In this document: positions 29,012 to 41,598 of the stretch, one piece after another
Layout: each line of letters begins with the position of its first letter
How positions within the stretch are numbered: the first letter of the stretch is position 1
Assembly: GCA_020443325.1 (NCBI GenBank)
Contig: JAGRIK010000040.1
Coordinates: 1 to 48,074 of the forward strand
Direction: 5' to 3'
Source of the DNA: Halioglobus sp.
GTDB taxonomy: Bacteria; Pseudomonadota; Gammaproteobacteria; Pseudomonadales; Halieaceae
Length of the DNA: 48,074 bases
Position numbers and translations under genes: made by a program
The notes under the pieces: model-generated
Told to the model about the DNA's origin: nothing
The model's database searches: none
The model's input: only the letters and a program-made list of their open reading frames with translations

Positions 29012-30382
29012 TTAGTCCTTGCTGCCCCGTTTGTCAGGGCGGTTCCAACCCTTGATGTTGCGCTGGCGCGATCGACTGACCGCCAGTTCGTCCTTGCCCA
29101 CTGTAGTCGTGACTGTTGATCCGGCGGCGACAAAGCCCTGGTCCTCAATACACAGGGGAGCGACCAGTGTGCTGTTGGACCCAACAAAAACATGGTTGCC
29201 AATGTCGGTTTTGTGTTTATTCAGGCCATCGTAGTTACAGGTAATAGTGCCGGCACCAATATTCACCCCGGACCCCATATCGCAGTCCCCGATATAGCTC
29301 AGGTGGTTCACCTTGCTGCCCGTACCGATGTTGGCTTTCTTGGTCTCCACAAAATTACCAATGCGAGCGCCATCAGCCAATACGGTACCGGGACGCAGCC
29401 TGGCATAAGGTCCCACCGAGCAGTCCCTGCCAATCACTGCACCCTGTATATGGCTCATCGGGTGAATCACCGTCCCGTCAGCCACACTGACATCGGACAA
29501 TACACAGTTGGCGCCCACTGAGACGCCGCTCCCCAGTGTGACCGCGCCTTCGAATACCGCATTGACGTCGATAAAGACCTCCTCACCGCATGTGAGGCTG
29601 CCCCGAATATCCAGTCGCGCGGCATCGGCGATGCTCACGCCCTGTCGCATCAGTTCTTCCGCGAGGCGACGCTGGTATTCCCGCTCAACCTGATTGAGCT
29701 GGACACGGTCATTGACCCCGAGGATTTCCAGTTCCGATTCCGCTGTACAGGAAGCCACGCTCTTGCCGTTGGCGACAGCCAGGCGAATAATGTCTGGCAG
29801 GTAGTATTCGCCCTGCTGGTTTTTATTGTCGACACGGGGCAGGTACGTCTGGAAGTCGTTGGCCGGGGCAGCCAGCAGCCCGGTGTTGATTTCCCGCAAC
29901 AGGCGCTGCTCATCTGTCGCGTCCTTGTCTTCCACGACACCGACCATCGCTCCGCTGGAATCACGAAGAATCCTGCCGTAGCCCTTTGGATCCTGCAGCG
30001 TGGCCGTCAGGAGAGCGGGGCCATCCTGCGCGCTTGCTACCAGTTGTTGCAGTGTGGCTTGTCGAGTCAATGGCACATCGCCGTAGAGCACCAGCACCAC
30101 GCTGTCGTCGGCAATCGATGGCAGCGCCTGCATAACCGCATGGCCTGTGCCCAATCGCTCTGGCTGCACCACCCAGTTGATATCGTAACCGGCCAGTGAC
30201 TCCTGAACCTGTTCACTACCGTGCCCAACCACAACATGCAGCGCGCTGGGCACAAGCGCCTGCGCTGTATTTATCACATGCTCAAGCAGCGGCTTACCAC
30301 CCACGCAATGCAATACCTTGGGTAGGCGGGATTTCATACGTGTTCCCTGGCCAGCGGCGAGGATCACGATTTCGAGATTCAT
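29012..30382 (-). CDS. glmU: bifunctional UDP-GlcNAc pyrophosphorylase/GlcN-1-P acetyltransferase
   Basis: Catalyses the last two steps of UDP-GlcNAc synthesis. The 456 residues match the E. coli length exactly. The N-terminal uridyltransferase domain has [18 protein letters not shown] (8-25), and LYGDVPLTR further on. The C-terminal left-handed beta-helix shows hexapeptide repeats and the acetyltransferase segment [14 protein letters not shown], with the catalytic histidine in NHLSYIGD. The frame is open to 30499; the ATG at 30382 fits the family start [11 protein letters not shown] and follows GGAGG. It is separated from the atp operon by a strong terminator and 187 bases. Confidence 0.97.
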   Translation of the reverse strand: MNLEIVILAAGQGTRMKSRLPKVLHCVGGKPLLEHVINTAQALVPSALHVVVGHGSEQVQESLAGYDINWVVQPERLGTGHAVMQALPSIADDSVVLVLYGDVPLTRQATLQQLVASAQDGPALLTATLQDPKGYGRILRDSSGAMVGVVEDKDATDEQRLLREINTGLLAAPANDFQTYLPRVDNKNQQGEYYLPDIIRLAVANGKSVASCTAESELEILGVNDRVQLNQVEREYQRRLAEELMRQGVSIADAARLDIRGSLTCGEEVFIDVNAVFEGAVTLGSGVSVGANCVLSDVSVADGTVIHPMSHIQGAVIGRDCSVGPYARLRPGTVLADGARIGNFVETKKANIGTGSKVNHLSYIGDCDMGSGVNIGAGTITCNYDGLNKHKTDIGNHVFVGSNSTLVAPLCIEDQGFVAAGSTVTTTVGKDELAVSRSRQRNIKGWNRPDKRGSKD

Positions 30383-30511
30383 GGCAATGGGTTTTCCTCC
30401 CTGCTCACACGATGTGCTTTCGGAGCGGGCAACCGGGTAAGTGTAGAGCGCATTATGCGCTGAGCCGTCAGTATCGCCAACCGCGTCAGTGTGAAGCATT
30501 TATCAACTGGC

Positions 30512-30539
30512 AAAAAAAAACCCCGGCCATACCGGGGTT
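30512..30539 (-). terminator. intrinsic terminator of the atp operon
   Basis: Read on the minus strand, AACCCCGG, a five-base loop and CCGGGGTT form a perfect 8-bp stem (30539-30519), followed at once by nine T residues (A-run at 30512-30520 on the plus strand). It lies 30 bases after the atpC stop and separates the ATP synthase operon from glmU. This is the clearest intrinsic terminator in the window. Confidence 0.93.
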
Positions 30540-30569
30540 CTTCACAATCGCGGCGCCGGGAGAACAGGC

Positions 30570-30998
30570 CTAGCCGCGACCCGATCGGTTTCGCATCTTG
30601 CGCAAGGTCGCCAACTGGGCGGCGGCCTCGGCCAACTGTGCGGATGCCCGCCCGTAGTCAAAATCGCCAGTCTGGTTAGCCAGGGCGAGTTCCGCTTCCT
30701 TGCGTGCTTCCTCTGCGGCAGCCTCGTCAACATCGTCGGCGCGTATGGCTGTGTCAGCCAGAATGGACACGACGCCCGGCTGAACTTCCAGAAAGCCGCC
30801 GGACACATAGAATACGTGCTCGTGACTGTCCTGGGTGACGATGCGCACAGGGCCGGGCACCAGCGAGGTAAGCAGCGGAGCGTGGCCGTAGCCCACGCCC
30901 AATTCGCCCATCTCACCCGTTGCCACCAGCGTCTCTACCAGGCCGGAGAAGATCTCCTCCTCAGCACTGACGATGTCGCAATGAATTGTCATTGCCAT
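30570..30998 (-). CDS. atpC: F1Fo ATP synthase epsilon subunit
   Basis: Central-stalk subunit that couples rotation and inhibits ATP hydrolysis through its C-terminal helices. The 142 residues have an N-terminal beta sandwich ([77 protein letters not shown]) and a C-terminal helical hairpin rich in Ala and Glu. It is the last gene of the leftward atpIBEFHAGDC operon and lies 28 bases after atpD. Confidence 0.97.
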   Translation of the reverse strand: MAMTIHCDIVSAEEEIFSGLVETLVATGEMGELGVGYGHAPLLTSLVPGPVRIVTQDSHEHVFYVSGGFLEVQPGVVSILADTAIRADDVDEAAAEEARKEAELALANQTGDFDYGRASAQLAEAAAQLATLRKMRNRSGRG

Positions 30999-31026
30999 AG
31001 TTTAGCCTCTCTAGCCCCTTGCCGGC

Positions 31027-33395
<2,369 letters not shown>

Positions 33396-33410
33396 TAGCT
33401 GGTCCTCGGC

Positions 33411-34955
33411 TTACCAGGTCTGCGTGGCTTTGAAGTTTTCGAGCGTCGCCTTAAAGGTGGCTTCGATCTCATCGTTGTAGTCGCCAGTCTGGATAATGCG
33501 ACTCATCAATTCACCATGCTCCGCACGCATGAAAGACAGCAATGCGTGTTCAAAGTCGCCGATCTTGTTGACTTCGATATCGTTAAGGAAGCCCTCGTTG
33601 GCGGCGTACAACATCACGCCCATGTCTGCGGTGCTCTGGGGCGAGTACTGCTTCTGCTTCATCAGTTCAGTAACGCGCTCACCGTGATCCAGCTGCGCAC
33701 GGGTGGCGTCATCCAGGTCAGATGCGAACTGCGAGAAAGCCGCCAGTTCACGATACTGGGCCAGCGCAGTACGAATACCACCGGACAGTTTCTTCATAAT
33801 CTTGGTTTGCGCGGCACCACCAACACGTGACACCGAGATACCGGCATTCATTGCGGGGCGGACGCCGGCGTTGAACATGTCAGCTTCCAGGAAGATCTGG
33901 CCATCGGTAATGGAGATCACGTTGGTCGGAACGAAAGCCGATACGTCACCCGCCTGGGTTTCAATCACTGGCAACGCTGTCAGCGAACCTGTCTTGCCCT
34001 TCACTTCACCATTGGTAAAGTTCTCGACATAGGATTCGTTGACGCGTGCGGCGCGCTCCAGCAAGCGAGAGTGCAGATAGAAGACGTCACCAGGGTAAGC
34101 TTCACGACCCGGCGGACGGCGCAGAAGAAGGGATATCTGGCGATATGCCCAGGCCTGCTTGGTCAGGTCATCGTAAATGATCAGCGCGTCCTGACCGCGA
34201 TCGCGGTAGTACTCACCCATGGTGCAGCCGGCAAACGGCGCAAGGTACTGCATAGCGGCAGGGTCAGACGCGGTCGCTGCGACGATGATCGTGTGCTCCA
34301 TCGCACCGTGTTCTTCCAGTTTGCGCACCACGGCAGCTACCGAAGACGCTTTCTGGCCAATCGCAACGTAGACACACTTAATTCCAGAACCTTTCTGGTT
34401 GATGATGGCGTCCACCGCAATGGCCGTTTGACCGATCTGGCGGTCGCCGATGATCAGCTCACGCTGCCCACGGCCAATCGGAACCATCGCATCAACGGCC
34501 TTCAGCCCGATCTGCACCGGCTGGTCAACAGATTTACGTGCGATTACGCCGGGAGCAACTTTTTCAAGCGCATCGGTCAGGGCGGCGTTGATGGGGCCTT
34601 TTCCGTCAATGGGCGAACCCAGCGCGTTAACAACCCGGCCCTGCAACTCGGGGCCTACCGGAACTTCCAGAATCCGGCCCGTGCAACGACAGGACTGCCC
34701 TTCAGCCAACCCTTTGTAGTCACCCAGAATAACCGCACCGACGGAGTCGCGTTCCAGGTTCAGCGCCATACCGAATATGCCGCCGTCAAACTCAATCATT
34801 TCACCGTACATCACTTCAGCCAGACCGTGAATACGGATGATGCCGTCGGTAACCGATACCACGGTACCCACGTTGCGCGCTTCCGAACTGACATCGAGCT
34901 GGTCGATGCGGCGCTTGATGATTTCACTAATCTCTGATGGATTCAGTTGCTGCAT
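33411..34955 (-). CDS. atpA: F1Fo ATP synthase alpha subunit with altered P-loop
   Basis: Non-catalytic nucleotide-binding subunit of F1, 514 residues, full length, starting [20 protein letters not shown] as in other gammaproteobacteria and ending ENFKATQTW. The P-loop normally reads GDRQTGKT or GDRQIGKT; here it is GDRQIGQT (170-177), with Gln176 in place of the lysine. The codon is CAA (complement of 34428-34430), one base from AAA. The following Thr177 and the Walker B ALIIYDDL remain, as do [30 protein letters not shown] and [10 protein letters not shown]. Loss of this lysine should weaken nucleotide binding at the regulatory sites, not catalysis at the beta site. Everything else looks like a functional subunit. 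Confidence 0.97.
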   Translation of the reverse strand: MQQLNPSEISEIIKRRIDQLDVSSEARNVGTVVSVTDGIIRIHGLAEVMYGEMIEFDGGIFGMALNLERDSVGAVILGDYKGLAEGQSCRCTGRILEVPVGPELQGRVVNALGSPIDGKGPINAALTDALEKVAPGVIARKSVDQPVQIGLKAVDAMVPIGRGQRELIIGDRQIGQTAIAVDAIINQKGSGIKCVYVAIGQKASSVAAVVRKLEEHGAMEHTIIVAATASDPAAMQYLAPFAGCTMGEYYRDRGQDALIIYDDLTKQAWAYRQISLLLRRPPGREAYPGDVFYLHSRLLERAARVNESYVENFTNGEVKGKTGSLTALPVIETQAGDVSAFVPTNVISITDGQIFLEADMFNAGVRPAMNAGISVSRVGGAAQTKIMKKLSGGIRTALAQYRELAAFSQFASDLDDATRAQLDHGERVTELMKQKQYSPQSTADMGVMLYAANEGFLNDIEVNKIGDFEHALLSFMRAEHGELMSRIIQTGDYNDEIEATFKATLENFKATQTW

Positions 34956-34985
34956 GCTCTAATCCTCAATCCTAAGTCTGTATGT

Positions 34986-35522
34986 CTAGGAATTCATTGC
35001 TGCGGCCAGCTTGTTCAGCCGACCACGTATTGAGCCATCGATCACCAGATCACCGGCCCTGATTAATACCCCACCCAGCAGATTCCTGTCGGTGGAGGTG
35101 CGAACTTCTACCTGTCTCTCGAGTTTCTTGCCGAGCACTGACGCCAGCTTGTCCCGTGTCGCGTCTGCCAGATCAAAAGCGGAGACAACCTCTACATCCA
35201 CGGTCTTTTCATGGTTGGCCTTGTACTGCGCGAACAACGTGTAAATCTCCGGCAACAATGCCAGGCGCTTATTGCCGGCAAGTACCGCGATAAAATTGCG
35301 CGCTTCCGCTTCCAGGGCTTCACCGCACACATCGCAGAGCATTCTGGCCTGCTGGTCGGCGGTCAATGAGGGGTCATTGAGTGCGATTTCCAGGCCTTTA
35401 TCTGCAGCAACCGCGGCGGCTGTCGCCAGCTGCTCAGCCCAGCGTGACAACTGCTGCTTGTCGCGGGCGTACTCGAAGGCGGCTCTGGCGTAGGGTCGCG
35501 CGAGTGTGCTTAATTCTGCCAT
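34986..35522 (-). CDS. atpH: F1Fo ATP synthase delta subunit
   Basis: Peripheral-stalk subunit that joins F1 to the b subunits. The 178 residues start MAELSTLARPYARAAFEYARDKQQLSRW, the conserved N-terminal helix, and end with VEVRTSTDRNLLGGVLIRAGDLVIDGSIRGRLNKLAAAM, the C-terminal OSCP signature. It lies between atpF (12-base gap) and atpA (30-base gap). Confidence 0.97.
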   Translation of the reverse strand: MAELSTLARPYARAAFEYARDKQQLSRWAEQLATAAAVAADKGLEIALNDPSLTADQQARMLCDVCGEALEAEARNFIAVLAGNKRLALLPEIYTLFAQYKANHEKTVDVEVVSAFDLADATRDKLASVLGKKLERQVEVRTSTDRNLLGGVLIRAGDLVIDGSIRGRLNKLAAAMNS

Positions 35523-35534
35523 AGCATCCCCGCC

Positions 35535-36005
35535 CTAGAGCTCTGCTGCCAGTTTTTCGACCAGTTCGGTGTGTGCCGCTGTATCGATTTGTGCGCCCAG
35601 CACTTTTTCCGCGCCAGCCAGCGCCAACGCGGCAACCTGGCCTCGAAGCAACTCCTTCGCACGGTTGGATTCCTGCTCAATTTCAGCATGGGCGGCGGCC
35701 TTGACGCGGCCCGCTTCCACGATGGCAGCCTGCTTGGCTTCTTCTACGAGCTGAACGCCGCGCTTGTTGGCTGCGTCCACGATAGCCGCCGCTTCGTGTT
35801 TGGCGTCTTTGAGGCGTTCGACCGCCTTTTCCTGGGCCAACTCGAGATCATGGCTCGCGCGGTCAGCCGCGGCCAGGCCATCAGCTATCTTCTTTTCCCG
35901 CTCTGCCATGGCAGCCAGAATCGGCGGCCATACATATTTCATGCAAAACATGACAAAGCAGACAAAGGCGACCATCTGCCCGATAAGCGTAAGATTAATA
36001 TTCAC
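35535..36005 (-). CDS. atpF: F1Fo ATP synthase b subunit
   Basis: Membrane-anchored stator subunit. The 156 residues have one N-terminal transmembrane helix ([24 protein letters not shown], about 6-29) and then a long charged helix forming the dimeric peripheral stalk. I choose a GTG start at 36003-36005 because it follows TGAGGAGC and gives the conserved (M)NINLTLIGQ start and the E. coli length; the frame continues upstream to 36053 without family similarity. It lies 65 bases after atpE. Confidence 0.95.
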   Translation of the reverse strand: MNINLTLIGQMVAFVCFVMFCMKYVWPPILAAMAEREKKIADGLAAADRASHDLELAQEKAVERLKDAKHEAAAIVDAANKRGVQLVEEAKQAAIVEAGRVKAAAHAEIEQESNRAKELLRGQVAALALAGAEKVLGAQIDTAAHTELVEKLAAEL

Positions 36006-36070
36006 GCCGTGCTCCTCACAGATTATTAAGGGCCGCGCTAACGGCGGCCCCATTCCTGTCGGTGGTTAAA

Positions 36071-36310
<240 letters not shown>

Positions 36311-36349
36311 CTAGCGTTTAATTAAGCAAAGCTTAAAAGTTAAAGTAAA

Positions 36350-37231
<882 letters not shown>

Positions 37232-37253
37232 CTATAAAAACACTCGCGTCTAT

Positions 37254-37643
37254 CTATTTCGGTTGGTTGCGTGTCAGCAACATCCAACTTCCTGTAATTT
37301 GAGCCACCAGCATCGCCAGGTAGCCCGCGAAGACTGCCGGTCCGTCAATCGGACGCACCATCGCAAATACCAGTGCAAACCCGGCTATACTCAGTAAAAA
37401 CTTTCCCAATACACCGGCGTAACTGGACCGGGCTATCGCACTCGCTGATCGCGCTCCCCGCCACCTGAATGCAAGCAGCGCGAAATAAGCCTGGGGCACA
37501 ATAGCGATCAAACCGCCGCTGAGTACCGAATACGCCACCACCTTATCAACAGCGAGCATGACAAGGCTCAGCAAAACAAGCAGCGCCACTTGTGCCTGGG
37601 TAATACGGTGAACCGGAGGGCGTGCTATTTCAGCACCAGTCAT
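37254..37643 (-). CDS. atpI: ATP synthase subunit I
   Basis: First gene of the atp operon; the small AtpI protein is thought to help assemble the c ring, and is not part of the finished enzyme. The 129 residues have four hydrophobic helices (about 18-36, 41-60, 77-96 and 101-122). Sequence conservation is low, as is usual for AtpI; the identification rests on length, topology and its position just before atpB. The presumed operon promoter lies in the 250 bases between this gene and the divergent SGNH hydrolase gene; I could not pick out a convincing one. Confidence 0.88.
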   Translation of the reverse strand: MTGAEIARPPVHRITQAQVALLVLLSLVMLAVDKVVAYSVLSGGLIAIVPQAYFALLAFRWRGARSASAIARSSYAGVLGKFLLSIAGFALVFAMVRPIDGPAVFAGYLAMLVAQITGSWMLLTRNQPK

Positions 37644-37893
37644 CAGCGCCTCGCAATTCGTCCCCTCATCACGAACATCTTCGGGGGTTCTTCCTCGATT
37701 CGGGCGCGCATTATAGGGGGATTGCGGGGCCGGTTCAACCTGTCGTTGCCTGCAATCTGGGTAAATATTGGCGCAGTTCGCGACATTTTCGTGGCCATTT
37801 TTTACAGGCTATCCATATTTTGGCGACGCAATACTGTATATAGTGTGTCGCTTCGAACAATCTACCAGATCGTGTGGTTTTCGCCTTATTACT

Positions 37894-39054
37894 ATGATTA
37901 AACAACTTTCTTTCTACCTTATTATGCTGGCAATAATGGTTGCGATACTGGAACTGTTTGCCTTCACTGCGGCCAAACTGATCGACCAGGACGATTTCTT
38001 CGATACGCGACAGAGCGTCTATGCCCGCCTGACAGCGGAAAACCTGGCCACGTTTAAAGCCAGGAGCGCCGACCCGGTCACTGGTTGGCACAACTGGGGG
38101 CCACAGGTTCGCGAAGAGGACAACTGCCTGGGAGAGCCGGTTGAATACAGCTACGACGCCGGCGGCGCACGCTTGCACGACAATTTTGATCCGCAGGCTA
38201 CCCGCATTATTATTGTCGGTGATTCGTATACCAACGGCGACGAGGCCGGCGACAACGACACCTATCCGGCTAAGCTGTCCCAAAAACTCGGGGTATCCGT
38301 GGCCAATCACGGGGTGGGCGGCTACGGCCCGACCCAGGCACTGTTGAACCTGCAGGAAAATATCTCAAGGTACCCGGAAGCAAAGGTGGCGGTCCTGGGG
38401 ATCATGTACGAAAACGTTTACCGCATGATGAACAGTTACCGGCCCGTGTTATACAGCACGTCTTCCGACTTCACGCTCAAGCCCTATATGTCCAACGGTG
38501 AAATTGTCCCGCACCCGGGCAGCCAGGTGTTCGACAGCCTGGAGCAGTTCAAGCGCGCGGCAGATGTTACTTTCGACAACGATTTCTGGGCCAAACCTGT
38601 CGCCGGGTTTCCCTATCTGGTGGCGCTTGGCAAAAGCCTTAACAGCAACTACTTCATTTATCGAAAGCTACAGAAGACACTGCGCAAAGCCGGTATGCCC
38701 GAATATCAAATGGTGTTTGCAGATGAAGAAATCCAGCGCAACCTGGTTGCGTTGCTGAACCAGTTCGCAGACATGTCGCAACAATGGGGCGTCCAGCCCG
38801 TCGTCATCTTTATTCCCAGGAATGAGCTGGATATTTCCAGCGCGTCGGAATTTATTGAACAACATCGTTCTCAATTCGACGCTCGACTTGTGATAGGCGA
38901 TGTCGCCGAGGTTGGGGACATCGATTGGCTGAAGTTCAATTTGCGTGAAGAGCGCGGCGACAACATCTGCCACCCCTCGTCATACGGCTATCAAACTATC
39001 GCCGACTACATAGCCCGGTTGATGCGAGAGAACGAGGTGTGGCCTGCGCCCTGA
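37894..39054 (+). CDS. membrane-anchored SGNH/GDSL hydrolase family protein
   Basis: A 386-residue protein with an N-terminal hydrophobic helix (about 5-27) that is probably a signal anchor, placing the rest in the periplasm. IIIVGDSYTNGDEAGDNDTYP (105-125) is SGNH block I with nucleophile Ser111, the NHGVGGYGPTQAL region (138-150) contains the block II glycine, and DNICHPSSYGYQTIADYI near the end offers Asp356 and His360 for the triad. Substrate unknown; such proteins often deacetylate surface polysaccharide. The frame is open upstream to 37768, but the ATG at 37894 starts just before the anchor. It lies on the opposite strand between atpI and parB, which are usually adjacent. Confidence 0.82.
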   Translation: MIKQLSFYLIMLAIMVAILELFAFTAAKLIDQDDFFDTRQSVYARLTAENLATFKARSADPVTGWHNWGPQVREEDNCLGEPVEYSYDAGGARLHDNFDPQATRIIIVGDSYTNGDEAGDNDTYPAKLSQKLGVSVANHGVGGYGPTQALLNLQENISRYPEAKVAVLGIMYENVYRMMNSYRPVLYSTSSDFTLKPYMSNGEIVPHPGSQVFDSLEQFKRAADVTFDNDFWAKPVAGFPYLVALGKSLNSNYFIYRKLQKTLRKAGMPEYQMVFADEEIQRNLVALLNQFADMSQQWGVQPVVIFIPRNELDISSASEFIEQHRSQFDARLVIGDVAEVGDIDWLKFNLREERGDNICHPSSYGYQTIADYIARLMRENEVWPAP

Positions 39055-39090
39055 CTTGCAGCACGAACTTTCAAATACGGGGTTGTCGTA

Positions 39091-39117
39091 GCAGCCGGCC
39101 CCTGTTCGCCGGACTGC
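39091..39117. terminator. stem-loop between SGNH gene and parB
   Basis: GCAGCCGGC (39091-39099) pairs with GCCGG-A-CTGC (39108-39117) with one bulged A and an eight-base loop. It lies in the 78-base gap between the convergent SGNH hydrolase and parB genes. Neither strand has an adjacent T-run, so it may be a weak bidirectional terminator or an RNA end-stabiliser. Confidence 0.35.
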
Positions 39118-39132
39118 GGTGAGCAAACGACG

Positions 39133-40035
39133 CTACTTTATGTGACTCAGTATTCCGTCGAGTTCATCCAGGCTGTTGTAGGACAACACCAGTTTGCCCC
39201 GGCCCTTCGCACTGTGCTGTATTGACACGGCCGCGCCGAGACGCCGCGATAAATCATCCTGCAGGTGCCGGATGTTAGGATCCATCTTGTTATTGTTCCC
39301 GGCAGGCTGTTTCTTTTGTGTGAGCAGGTTGCGAACCAGCGCTTCTGTCTGGCGCACGGTCAAACCTTTGGCCACAACCATACGCGCAGCCTGTGACTGG
39401 TTTGCACCCTCCAGCCCTAGCAGTGCGCGCGCGTGACCCATCTCCAGGTCACCGTGCTCGACCAGGCGGCGAACATCTTCCTGCAAGGTCATCAGCCGCA
39501 GCAGGTTTGCCACCGTGGAGCGGGATTTCCCGACCGCCGTTGCCACTTCCTGCTGGGTGAGGTCGAACTCGCGCTGCAGGCGCGCAAGGGAAGCGGCTTC
39601 CTCGATAGGATTGAGATCCTCGCGCTGGATATTCTCAATGAGCGCCATTGCTATAGCGGCCTGATCCGACACATCGCGCACTACCGCGGGTATCACATCA
39701 AGCCCCGCCAATTGCGCAGCGCGCCAGCGGCGCTCCCCGGCAATGATCTCGAACTTCTTGTTCGATATGGGCCGCACTACTATAGGCTGCATCACACCCT
39801 GTGCAATGATGCTGTCGGCAAGCTCACGCAGGGATTCCTGCTCCATATCCCGTCGCGGTTGGTATTTTCCGCGCTGGATAAGATCGACCGGCAATTCCCG
39901 CAGCAGTGCACCTTCGATGCTCGCGCTGCTTTCCCCCTGAAGGTCAGGCGTATCCAAACTGACTGGTTGCACGGTTCTTCCGGCTCCCAGCAACGCATCA
40001 AGGCCGCGGCCCAAACCCCGTTTCTTAACAGACAT
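39133..40035 (-). CDS. parB: chromosome partitioning protein ParB
   Basis: Binds parS sites near the origin, spreads on DNA using CTP and recruits SMC for segregation. The 300 residues start MSVKKRGLGRGLDALLG, have the CTP-binding GERRWRAA motif at 100-107, the ENIQREDLNPIEEA segment, a helix-turn-helix (LTQQEVATAVGKSRSTVANLLRL) and a C-terminal dimerisation domain. I choose the ATG at 40033-40035 over an in-frame TTG one codon earlier. The downstream end of the mnmG-rsmG-parA-parB block. I found no intact parS sequence in the window. Confidence 0.97.
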   Translation of the reverse strand: MSVKKRGLGRGLDALLGAGRTVQPVSLDTPDLQGESSASIEGALLRELPVDLIQRGKYQPRRDMEQESLRELADSIIAQGVMQPIVVRPISNKKFEIIAGERRWRAAQLAGLDVIPAVVRDVSDQAAIAMALIENIQREDLNPIEEAASLARLQREFDLTQQEVATAVGKSRSTVANLLRLMTLQEDVRRLVEHGDLEMGHARALLGLEGANQSQAARMVVAKGLTVRQTEALVRNLLTQKKQPAGNNNKMDPNIRHLQDDLSRRLGAAVSIQHSAKGRGKLVLSYNSLDELDGILSHIK

Positions 40036-40067
40036 CAACGCTCTCCGGAATTTTGGGCCCTAACATA

Positions 40068-40871
40068 TCACGTCACCAGGGTGCGGCCCGGCTGCCACGC
40101 AGCCCGCTGTTCCCAGCGCCGTATAATTTCTCCGGCCAGTGCCATGTACGCTTTGGAGCCACGGGAATTCTTATCGTAATACATCGCAGGCACGCCATGA
40201 CTGGGCGCCTCCGCCAGGCGAACATTACGCGGTACAACGGTACGGTAAACCCTGTCGCCGAAGTGTGACCGCAACTGGGACGACACATCGGTCGTCAGGC
40301 TATTGCGCGGGTCATACATGGTGCGCAGTATGCCCTCTATCTGCAGATTGCTGTTGATGGTCTCGGCCACGCCCTCGATGGTCCGCACCAGGGCCGCGAG
40401 CCCCTCGAGCGCAAAGTACTCGCACTGCATCGCAATAATGACGCCATCCGCCGCGACGAGAGCGTTGATTGTCAGCATATTGAGTGAGGGCGGACAGTCG
40501 ATCAAAACGTAATCGTACTGGCCGGCAATACCAGAAAGGGCGGAGCGCAGGCGCTGCTCCTTGTGCTCAAGGGACAGCATCTCGACCTCGGCGGCCGTCA
40601 GGTCGCCATTGGCGGGCAATACGTTATAACCGCAATCGCCCGCAGGCAGGGTGACCTCGTGAACGGGCACCTGGTGGACCAGCACATCGTAAATGCTGCG
40701 CTGGACATCGTATTTGTCGATGCCACTGGCCATCGTCGCATTACCCTGCGGGTCGAGATCGATAAGCAGTACGCGCTGCTTCATGGCTGCGAGCGAAGCG
40801 GCCAGGTTCACGCAGGTCGTGGTCTTGCCGACACCACCTTTCTGGTTCGCGATCGCGAGTATTCTGGTCAA
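40068..40871 (-). CDS. parA: chromosome partitioning ATPase ParA (Soj)
   Basis: DNA-binding ATPase that works with ParB to move origins. The 267 residues contain the deviant Walker A KGGVGKTT (11-18), LIDLDPQGNAT, and DYVLIDCPPSLNMLT, as expected of chromosomal ParA. The start is a TTG at 40869-40871 after AGGAAC, giving MTRILAIANQKGGVGKT, the family N-terminus; the open frame continues to 40964 over the end of rsmG without similarity. It lies 32 bases before parB and 22 bases after rsmG, the conserved order near the gammaproteobacterial origin. Confidence 0.96.
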   Translation of the reverse strand: MTRILAIANQKGGVGKTTTCVNLAASLAAMKQRVLLIDLDPQGNATMASGIDKYDVQRSIYDVLVHQVPVHEVTLPAGDCGYNVLPANGDLTAAEVEMLSLEHKEQRLRSALSGIAGQYDYVLIDCPPSLNMLTINALVAADGVIIAMQCEYFALEGLAALVRTIEGVAETINSNLQIEGILRTMYDPRNSLTTDVSSQLRSHFGDRVYRTVVPRNVRLAEAPSHGVPAMYYDKNSRGSKAYMALAGEIIRRWEQRAAWQPGRTLVT

Positions 40872-40893
40872 TGTCGTGTTCCTGGCATAATTA

Positions 40894-41598
40894 TCACGGT
40901 TGGCGTATGTCCTGTTGCGGCGCAAGTACCACCAGGTGCCGCTGCTCATCCAGACCCGGCACACGCAGTGGATAGATTGCGCGCTGGGGGTAATCCTGGC
41001 TCACTGACGCCAACTCGTCGGTGGGAAGCGCCCCTTTCATGGCAAGGAAGCAGCCATCAGGAGTCAACAAATGGCGGCAACCTTGCACCATATCCTGCAA
41101 AGATGCAAAAGCGCGGGAAAGCACAGCATCGTAACACTCGGTGACATGAAACGATTCTACGCGCGCCTGATGCACCGCCATATTATCCAAGCCAAGGGCA
41201 GTTTTCACCTGAAAAAGGAACCGCGTCTTCTTGCCATTGCTGTCCAGCAGGTGGAATTCCCGCTGGGGAAACAGTATTGCCAGGGGCACCCCGGGCAGCC
41301 CCGCCCCGGTACCCACATCGATAAACCGCCGGCCCGTCAGGAACGGTGCGATGGCCAGGCTGTCCAGCAGGTGACGAATCACCATCTGCGCCTCGTCGCG
41401 CACAGCCGTCAGGTTGTACGTTTTGTTCCATTTAGCGAGTAGCGCGAGGTACTCCAGAAGTTGCTGATGCTGGCCGTCATCAATAGCAACGCCAAGATCA
41501 TCGCACCCCTGTTGCAACAGTGTAGAGAGCCGCGACTCCAACTCAGGCAAGCTTGCGTCGATTGCCGGGGTCGCGCTGATCGTCTCCCGGCAGGGCAC
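40894..41598 (-). CDS. rsmG: 16S rRNA (guanine527-N7)-methyltransferase
   Basis: Methylates G527 of 16S rRNA using SAM. The 234-residue product carries [29 protein letters not shown], the SAM motif [12 protein letters not shown] (92-103) and [12 protein letters not shown], all RsmG signatures. The start is uncertain: the GTG at 41596-41598 overlaps the end of mnmG by 56 bases and lacks a clear ribosome binding site; a TTG at 41548-41550 would give a shorter protein and an 8-base overlap. The core begins well downstream of both, so identity is not affected. Confidence 0.95.
   Translation of the reverse strand: MPCRETISATPAIDASLPELESRLSTLLQQGCDDLGVAIDDGQHQQLLEYLALLAKWNKTYNLTAVRDEAQMVIRHLLDSLAIAPFLTGRRFIDVGTGAGLPGVPLAILFPQREFHLLDSNGKKTRFLFQVKTALGLDNMAVHQARVESFHVTECYDAVLSRAFASLQDMVQGCRHLLTPDGCFLAMKGALPTDELASVSQDYPQRAIYPLRVPGLDEQRHLVVLAPQQDIRQP

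Noticed and set aside
37540-37560. TTATCAACA, one mismatch from a DnaA box, inside atpI.
   Set aside because: It is a single site within a coding region with no cluster or AT-rich unwinding element, so I do not call an origin.
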